From Curtobacterium sp. MCSS17_007 (GTDB taxonomy: Bacteria > Actinomycetota > Actinomycetes > Actinomycetales > Microbacteriaceae), in assembly GCF_003234175.2 (NCBI RefSeq), contig NZ_CP126257.1:1178001-1242000 (forward strand): DNA of 64,000 bases. The letters are read 5' to 3'. Below, piece after piece: positions 58,989-64,000 of the stretch. A program made the translations under genes and the position numbers. Below the pieces are notes generated by a model. The model was given only the letters and a program-made list of their open reading frames with translations. It was not told where the DNA came from and did no database searches. Each line of letters begins with the position of its first letter. Position 1 is the stretch's first letter.

Positions 58989-60359
58989 ATGCCTTCGGAC
59001 ACCGACGTCCCGTCGCCCACTACAACCGCGAGCGCCCCTAACGCGGATTCGGAACAATCGGGAGCTGACGAAGCTCAGCCGAACGAACCCGACTCGCCGC
59101 AAGTTGAAGGCCCTACGACGGAGATCCCCGAAGCCAGTGCCGACGCGACCTCAAAGACAACGGATCCCAGCAAGAAGCCGCGGAAGACGCGGACGCCTCG
59201 GTCCTACCCAGCTGCGTCTTTCCTCGAGTCTTTGCCTCTGGCAGAGGCCATCCAGCGATACGCCGCTGGTCAACGTGTGCGGAGGCTGACGCTCTTCGAC
59301 CAGATGGGCCGCTCGGCGGATTCCGGCACCAGCCGACAGCTGGTGACGAATTCCTCCCAATACGGGCTGACTAAGGGGAGCTATCAGGCTGAGTTTTTGG
59401 AGCTGACTGAAAAGGGTTCACTGGCATCAGGCGACGAGTCCCTCGGCCAAGCCAAGCTGGCAGCGCGGCTCCAGCTGGCCATCGCGGACGTCGTGCCGTT
59501 CAACGCCCTGTACGAACAGTTCAAGAACAACCGCATGCCTGCCGCTTCAGTCATGGTCGACTTTGTCGTGGAACAAGCCCTTACGTCGAAGGCGCACTCC
59601 AACGAGTGCGTTGAGACGTTCCTCGCGAACGCCCGTGACCTCGGACTACTCACGACGTACGCCGGTGCCGAGCGACTCCTCACCTTCGAGATCCTCCTGG
59701 ACGAGGTCGCTGAAGAACTACCGGAGGACGACGAGAACGATGTGGACGAAGCTGAGGCTGATCTGCCGCACCGAGAGTTCCACCGGGCACCCCCGGCACC
59801 CCGCAAGAGTGCCAAGTCACCTGCGCAGGTGATAGCCAACGCCGCTGACCTCACGGACGTTTGCTTCTTGGTAACGCCGATCGGGGAGGAGGGGTCGGAG
59901 CAACGGATGCATGCGGACCTCATGTTGGGCTCTCTCATTGAACCAGCGCTGGAGACGCTTGGGCTGCGAATAGTCCGCGCAGATCGCATCAGCACACCGG
60001 GCATGATCACTGCTCAGATCATTGACCATCTCGTTCGAGCTCCGCTCGTGATCGCGGACCTTTCCTTCGGCAATCCGAACGTGTTCTACGAGCTCGCTTT
60101 GCGGCACGCGAGTCGGCTACCGGCGGTCCAGCTAATCCGGTCGGGCGACCATCTACCATTCGACGTCGGGCAGTTCCGCACTGTTCCGATCGATATGACG
60201 AGCATCTTCACGCTGGTGCCGCAGATCGACACCTACAGGGCGGAGATTGCTCGACAGTGTCGGGCGGCGCTCAGCGAGCACGGTGACGCAGAATCACCCC
60301 TATCCCTCTTCTACCCGAGATTCTGGGATCAGTACGGGGATCACACCTCCGCGACGTAG
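58989..60359 (+). CDS. DUF5343-like winged helix fused to NDT-like nucleotide glycosidase domain
   Basis: 456 residues. About 75 acidic, Ser/Pro-rich residues; a winged-helix part resembling DUF5343 (LPLAEAIQRYAAGQRVRRL, GTSRQLVTNSSQYGLTKG) to about residue 260; then from about residue 289 a nucleoside-deoxyribosyltransferase/TIR-like domain: VCFLVTPIGEEGSEQRMHAD, RADRISTPGMITAQIIDH, LVIADLSFGNPNVFYELAL with probable catalytic Glu368. Related domains act as NAD or nucleotide-hydrolysing effectors in defence systems (family knowledge), which makes this a candidate effector with its own sensor half. Low codon bias indicates transfer. Confidence 0.72.
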   Translation: MPSDTDVPSPTTTASAPNADSEQSGADEAQPNEPDSPQVEGPTTEIPEASADATSKTTDPSKKPRKTRTPRSYPAASFLESLPLAEAIQRYAAGQRVRRLTLFDQMGRSADSGTSRQLVTNSSQYGLTKGSYQAEFLELTEKGSLASGDESLGQAKLAARLQLAIADVVPFNALYEQFKNNRMPAASVMVDFVVEQALTSKAHSNECVETFLANARDLGLLTTYAGAERLLTFEILLDEVAEELPEDDENDVDEAEADLPHREFHRAPPAPRKSAKSPAQVIANAADLTDVCFLVTPIGEEGSEQRMHADLMLGSLIEPALETLGLRIVRADRISTPGMITAQIIDHLVRAPLVIADLSFGNPNVFYELALRHASRLPAVQLIRSGDHLPFDVGQFRTVPIDMTSIFTLVPQIDTYRAEIARQCRAALSEHGDAESPLSLFYPRFWDQYGDHTSAT

Positions 60360-60715
60360 GCCTCGAACCGCGTGATCTGTTCGTCGTAGTCGGTCGGGTA
60401 CAGGTGGCCGTAGATGGTGTCTGTCGTGGAAACCGACGAGTGCCCCATCCGGCGGCCCACCTCGTACGGCTTGAAGCCGCGGCTCACATGAGCGAGGCGT
60501 ACGTGAGGCATAGGTCATGGAAGCGCATGTGCAGCACTGCACCCGCCTGCTGGGCAACTGGCACGAGGTAGTAGGTGCACACTCCCCGCAGTCGATGTCG
60601 CGCGACCAGTCCGGCCGGCTAGACCAGTTGCTCCTGGATCGTCCGAACAGTGAATCGGTGTCGCCGCTGGACGGGTGGAGCAGGAGATACTCCCGCAGGT
60701 CAGCATCCTCCCTGC
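60341..60715 (-). pseudogene. Tyrosine integrase, C-terminal catalytic part, frameshifted
   Basis: Three reading frames together spell the end of a phage-type integrase: DADLREYLLLHPSSGDTD, then VCTYYLVPVAQQAGAVLHM-RFHDLCLTYASLM, then SRGFKPYEVGRRMGHSSVST and TIYGHLYPTDYDEQ. Box II HDLRHT has become HDLCLT (lost Arg and His), while the GHSS and nucleophilic Tyr survive. N-terminal domains are missing. Its last codons overlap the stop of the NDT-like gene. Confidence 0.75.
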
Positions 60716-60808
60716 GGACGGGCTGCCCTGCGTCCCCCCGCTCCGCTCGCAGCTGACGTCCCGAAATCTCAGTGTGTGCAGCTCGGCGGTGCTTGCCCTG
60801 CTGTGCTG

Positions 60809-61065
60809 TCAGCTCATCTCATCGTTATGGCTCGCTGGCCACAGGTCCCGGGCGTCCTCGTAGAGGAGCGCGGCCAGTGCGGCGAACTCATCGCCGTCGG
60901 CCGGCTGCCGAACAGGACGGCGGCGTCGCGGTCGCTGAGCGCTGCGTCCAGAAACTGGGACGGGGTCGCGCCTCGTTCTGCGCGCTTCAGGGCACGAGCA
61001 AGCGGACGGTGTTCGACCAGGAACCGGTGACCGCGCCAGTAGAGCGGGGTTGAGTAGTCGGGCAT
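60809..61065 (-). pseudogene. Small phage-like protein gene with frameshift
   Basis: ATG 61065 opens PDYSTPLYWRGHRFLVEHR, LARALKRAERGATPSQFL, DAALSDRDAAVLFGS, then the frame turns to TAMSSPHWPRS and stops at 60814. The next frame supplies the natural continuation ADGDEFAALAALLYEDARD to a stop at 60809. One base is missing or extra near 60915. Unknown family; third member of a minus-strand set with the two genes upstream. Confidence 0.6.
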
Positions 61066-61129
61066 GTGGGCCTTTCGGACAAGACAATGCCCCGGCCGAG
61101 GGAGTGCGGTCGGGGCTCTGAAATGGGGG

Positions 61130-61429
61130 TTAGCGGGCGAGTGCCGCCCGTAGGCGGTCGTCGGCGCTCGGGTCACGCGCCATGAGGGCGCGGAGGTCGG
61201 CGAACGCCAGCGGTGAGGGGCCAGCCTGAGCCGGTCCGGCGTTGTAGAGCAGCGCGCGCATTGCGATGTCCGCTACGTCGGCCCGCGTCACGGCTGAGTC
61301 GGTGCGGACGTCGTCGGCATAGGCGACGGCGACCGCGGCGGCAGCGTCGAGCGTCGTCGGCCGGGCGTAGAGCCGGAGCGTCGGCAGGGGGCCGACGCGG
61401 GGCAGCGTGGGAACGTCTACGGCGATCAT
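61130..61429 (-). CDS. Hypothetical protein of the terminase-like operon
   Basis: 99 residues, helical, Ala-rich (TTLDAAAAVAVAYADDV). ATG 61429 overlaps the upstream stop (ATGA). No family recognised; context phage-like. Confidence 0.55.
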   Translation of the reverse strand: MIAVDVPTLPRVGPLPTLRLYARPTTLDAAAAVAVAYADDVRTDSAVTRADVADIAMRALLYNAGPAQAGPSPLAFADLRALMARDPSADDRLRAALAR

Positions 61430-61809
61430 CGGGTGGCCCGGCCGGTGCGGTTGAGGCCCGCCTGCTGGCGCTTCTCGGCGCGGGACTGCACCGGTGACAG
61501 GCGATCGAGGATCGACGCCGCGGCAGTCCGGAGCTGGCGGACCTCGGAGACGAGAGGATGAGCGACGAGCTGGCCGGTCGAGCCGGAGACCGTCGAGCCA
61601 GCGGCCCGAATCGTCCGGTCGTACCGGTCGGCGGTGGCGATCATCGTGCATGCCTGGTGGAGCGACGACAGGTCGGCACCGGCGATGGCGGGGCGCTCGG
61701 CGAGGATGCGGACGTGGACACGCTTGGCCTCGGCGCTCCAGTGGCGCGGGAGCGCCGGAGCCGCGTCGTCGTCCGGCGCGGCCATCGGCAGGTAGAGGTC
61801 GGAGGTCAT
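61426..61809 (-). CDS. P27-like phage terminase small subunit homologue
   Basis: 127 residues. PRHWSAEAKRVHVRILAERP, DLSSLHQACTMIATADRYDR, TVSGSTGQLVAHPLVSEVRQL and LRTAAASILDRL follow the P27 family of terminase small subunits (the GSTGQ-x-x-HPL motif is characteristic). In phages it recognises packaging sites; no large subunit, capsid or tail gene is in the window, so this is a satellite-type or remnant copy. Confidence 0.7.
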   Translation of the reverse strand: MTSDLYLPMAAPDDDAAPALPRHWSAEAKRVHVRILAERPAIAGADLSSLHQACTMIATADRYDRTIRAAGSTVSGSTGQLVAHPLVSEVRQLRTAAASILDRLSPVQSRAEKRQQAGLNRTGRATR

Positions 61810-62215
61810 GGGGTATCCGTTCGGGGATCAGGTGGTGGCGCTAGGGCGGCAGTGGCGGCGAGTCGTGCTCTAAGTCGCGGTTTCTGCACCCGACTGCGGG
61901 ACATCAGTTGCGCGGAAACCGCAGATGAGAGGCCAGTGCGGCTCTGAGCGACTTCAAAACCAGAGGGCTTACGAGGCGCACACTCAGGCGCTATGCCGTC
62001 CCGATCAGGACGCACGGGGTGGGGAGGGGCCAGCCTTCTCGCGGGACCGTCGAATGCGGCGAGTGTCGGAACGGCGAGCGACGAATGGTGACCGCGACCG
62101 CAAGCAGGATTTGAGTTGTGCCTCCAGAAGAACTGGAACATCGGGTGTCGCGGGTGCGGAAGCCGCCGTCCGCGCCGCTGCATTGGGGGGCATGGCATCG
62201 GGCTAGACTCTCGAT
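61810..62215. other. Intergenic spacer before the TIR gene
   Basis: 406 bases without a supported gene. A G-rich stretch (GGGGTGGGGAGGGGCCAG) is at about 62018. TAGACT at 62204-62209 is the promoter of the TIR gene. Minus-strand frames here look non-coding. Confidence 0.4.
62204..62209 (+). promoter_or_regulatory. Leaderless -10 hexamer of the TIR gene
   Basis: TAGACT, six bases before GTG 62216, no Shine-Dalgarno sequence; fixes the start at GTG 62216. Confidence 0.55.
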
Positions 62216-63097
62216 GTGAAGGTTTTCGTGAGCTGGTCGAAAGACGCTAGCCGAGCGGTTGCGCTGGAATTCGCTAAATGGCTGCCCGACGTCATCCAAG
62301 AGGCAGATGTTTATATCTCAACGGAGACCACGAAAGGGGACGCCTGGTTTGAGACCATCCACAAGAACCTTGCGGACTCGACCGTGGGCGTGCTCTTCAT
62401 CACGCCCATGAATAAAGACGAGCCTTGGCTCAATTACGAAGCCGGAGCGCTGCGCACGCTGCCAACCGCAAAGCGACTCTGCTCGGTGTTCGTCGGTATG
62501 AAGACTGCCGACTATCAGGGTCCGATGAAGGGGTTTCAAATGACGCACTTCTCGGATCAAGACGACATGCTGAAGATGGTCGCGACGATCAATGACGGGG
62601 CGGATCGACCCCTGGACAAGGAGCGATTGGAAAAGCAGTTCAACCTGCGCTGGCCCGCATTGGAAGAAGCGACCAAGGATGCCGTGAAGACTGCTTCGAC
62701 CGAGGCTGTTCCACCGCGCGAGCCGGCAGGGCCGCGCACCGTGGAAGACAAGATTGACGAGATACTCGATCTGTTACGCGACCGAAACCAGGGCAACCCT
62801 TTCGTTTACCAGGCCGCGCTCCCCGTCACCGGCGGAAGCCCGGCACTTGCCGTAGCCAAGCTCGGGGCCGCGCGACAAGCCGTGAATGCGTTCATCGCAT
62901 CTCGGGACAAAGAGGCTTTTGAGCTCTCCGCGGGTCTGCACGGGAGGCCCGCTTATCGAGATGAATCTTTCGTCGGGTACGTGCAGGACGTCGTCTATAA
63001 CCGATCAGATAACGTTATGGACGTTGTTGTGTCTACGTCGGAAGGTAGGCAAGGCTATGCCATAGACGAACTCGAAATCCGGGACGAACCGTTTTGA
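62216..63097 (+). CDS. TIR-domain protein
   Basis: 293 residues. N-terminal TIR domain: KVFVSWSKDASRAVALEFA, DVYISTETTKGDAWFETI, VGVLFITPMNKDEPWLNYE with the catalytic Glu at residue 75 in NYEAGAL, as in NAD-cleaving bacterial TIRs. A linker (~residues 165-200) follows; the C-terminal ~90 residues (SPALAVAKLGAARQAVNAF, FVGYVQDVVYNRSDN) are unrecognised and could be the sensor. GTG start, leaderless. AT-richer than the backbone. Stand-alone, so a partner-free abortive-infection role is plausible (inference). Confidence 0.85.
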   Translation: MKVFVSWSKDASRAVALEFAKWLPDVIQEADVYISTETTKGDAWFETIHKNLADSTVGVLFITPMNKDEPWLNYEAGALRTLPTAKRLCSVFVGMKTADYQGPMKGFQMTHFSDQDDMLKMVATINDGADRPLDKERLEKQFNLRWPALEEATKDAVKTASTEAVPPREPAGPRTVEDKIDEILDLLRDRNQGNPFVYQAALPVTGGSPALAVAKLGAARQAVNAFIASRDKEAFELSAGLHGRPAYRDESFVGYVQDVVYNRSDNVMDVVVSTSEGRQGYAIDELEIRDEPF

Positions 63098-63342
63098 CCC
63101 AGAAAGCCGAGGCTAGATGGATTTTGCGGGCGCATCCGCGGGGGCGCTGATTCCCCGCGCCGCAGCGCTCGGGCCCGGGGCGGGCTTCCACATGGGCGGG
63201 GATACTAGACTGTCGATTCGACGAGTCCCGCGCCGCAACGAATCTTCGGGCTTTCGGACCTAGCCATGTGTCAGCGGGTGCGGTTTCGGGCGCGGGTAGT
63301 TGGTAACGGCAGCCGGGTATGCCGGACGGTCGGTGGTGTGCG

Positions 63343-63555
63343 TCATCGGCGTGCGTCGCGGATGGCTGCGGCGATGGCTTCGGTGCTGGCGATGCGTGCC
63401 CGCTCTGCGGTCTGGTGCTCGGCGACGGCGGCGAGCTGCGCGGCGTACAGCGCTTCGGGCGTGACGCCCTGCCGGTCGGCCTCGCCGCGGATGACGACTT
63501 GCTCACCCCATGTGAGGGCGGAGTACGGAGTGGCCGTGTCCGGCGAGGTGTGCAT
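63343..63555 (-). CDS. Hypothetical small protein
   Basis: 70 residues, helical, with SALTWGEQVVIRGEADRQG and EALYAAQLAAVAEHQTAE, resembling short phage-region helical proteins. ATG 63555 is the best start; the frame extends upstream without another good one. 245 bases upstream of the previous gene hold nothing clear except a GATACTAGACT promoter-like word near 63199. Confidence 0.5.
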   Translation of the reverse strand: MHTSPDTATPYSALTWGEQVVIRGEADRQGVTPEALYAAQLAAVAEHQTAERARIASTEAIAAAIRDARR

Positions 63556-63655
63556 CAGCTGAGCGAGGAGTGCGGAGTGCGTGTTCCGGACCGTCGAGCG
63601 TGCGGGGGACACTGCCTCGTGCCCTCCGGCAGGGCCGGTGCGTACCGTCGGTCCC

Positions 63656-63811
63656 ATGTGCGAGTCCGTCCAGTGCCCGGTGTGCGGCAAGACCTCGTGG
63701 ACCGGCTGCGGGGAACACGTCCGCGACGTCTTCCGCGGTGTCCGTCGCCGGGACCGCTGCACGGGCCACGGACTCCCTCGGCACGTCTTCGACGCCGCCG
63801 GCTTCCGGTGA
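63656..63811 (+). CDS. Small CxxC zinc-ribbon-like protein
   Basis: 51 residues: CPVCGKTSWTGCGEHV with CxxC and Cys, then CTGHGL. This short actinobacterial family, often annotated hypothetical, likely binds zinc. Its TGA overlaps the GTG of the following VOC gene (GTGA). Confidence 0.65.
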   Translation: MCESVQCPVCGKTSWTGCGEHVRDVFRGVRRRDRCTGHGLPRHVFDAAGFR

Positions 63812-64000
63812 GCACCGCCGACGGGGGAATCGCCGACCCGCAAGGGTTCGCGCACGTCCGACTCACGGTGACGGACATCCGTCGGAGCAAGGCCTTCTAC
63901 CAGCAGCTGTTCGGCATGCCGCCGGGGAGCGACTCCAGCGACCAGATCGACGACCCGACGATCCACGACGACCCGCGGCGGACCTACGGCGGGTGCTCGT
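63808..64000 (+). CDS. VOC-family (glyoxalase-like) protein, 3' end cut
   Basis: First 64 residues of a vicinal-oxygen-chelate protein: FAHVRLTVTDIRRSKAFYQQL and FGMPPGSDSSD. The His of AHV is the usual first metal ligand. Coupled to the zinc-ribbon gene by a GTGA overlap. Continues beyond the window end. Confidence 0.8.
   Translation, partial: MSTADGGIADPQGFAHVRLTVTDIRRSKAFYQQLFGMPPGSDSSDQIDDPTIHDDPRRTYGGCS

Overview
The window is very GC-rich with strong third-position G/C bias, frequent GTG starts and long meaningless ORFs on the antisense strand. Together with the gene families present (DUF4395, DUF427, DUF1653 and DUF429 proteins, LigD-type polymerase and ligase, a class-E-like LAYTG sorting signal), this points to an actinobacterium, most likely Microbacteriaceae and plausibly Curtobacterium-like (inference). 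No rRNA, intact tRNA, CRISPR array or transposase was seen.

Layout. 1-12.2 kb is mostly backbone: a cut sensor kinase with an ABC-2 exporter, a short UvrA paralogue, an Excalibur lipoprotein, an oxidoreductase, a DUF4395/thioredoxin pair whose thioredoxin gene carries an in-frame TAG, and an orphan Vsr. 12.7-18.1 kb is a compact defence island that replaces the 5' part of an SDR gene: a NERD-UvrD helicase, an EVE-like/HNH endonuclease, and an overlapping MazG-like plus GIY-YIG/DUF2075 helicase pair. 18.4-31.3 kb returns to backbone: RecB-like nuclease-helicase, SseB-like, GPP34, secreted HNH, aldo/keto reductase, SNF2 helicase, BLUF photoreceptor and hypothetical proteins. 31.44-34.47 kb is a decayed integrative element bounded by a perfect 20-bp direct repeat inside the 3' end of an amino-acid permease gene; the displaced permease end survives at the far side. 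34.4-56 kb is backbone again: two APC permeases, a transglycosylase-like protein, uracil-DNA glycosylase, glycosyltransferase, NHEJ-type polymerase and ligase genes facing each other, an MBL hydrolase, azoreductase, a sortase-anchored surface protein, and lysR/putA. 56-63.6 kb is a second accessory region with a PD-(D/E)XK-like DUF6602 protein, small phage-satellite-like genes (one resembling a P27 terminase small subunit), a tRNA-like fragment, an integrase pseudogene, a DUF5343-like/nucleoside-deoxyribosyltransferase-like fusion and a TIR-domain protein. The right edge holds backbone again, with a VOC gene cut by the window end.

Two features recur across the window. First, many genes lack a Shine-Dalgarno sequence but have a TANNNT hexamer ending 6-7 bases before the start codon, the signature of leaderless transcription. 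Second, an imperfect to perfect palindrome built on a GGACGGGAGGCGCGG arm recurs in intergenic spaces of the backbone and was not seen in the three accessory regions. The most interesting candidates are the MazG/GIY-YIG-DUF2075 module, the NDT-like and TIR effector-like genes of the last region, and the permease-targeting integrative element. At least eight coding frames are broken, concentrated in accessory segments.
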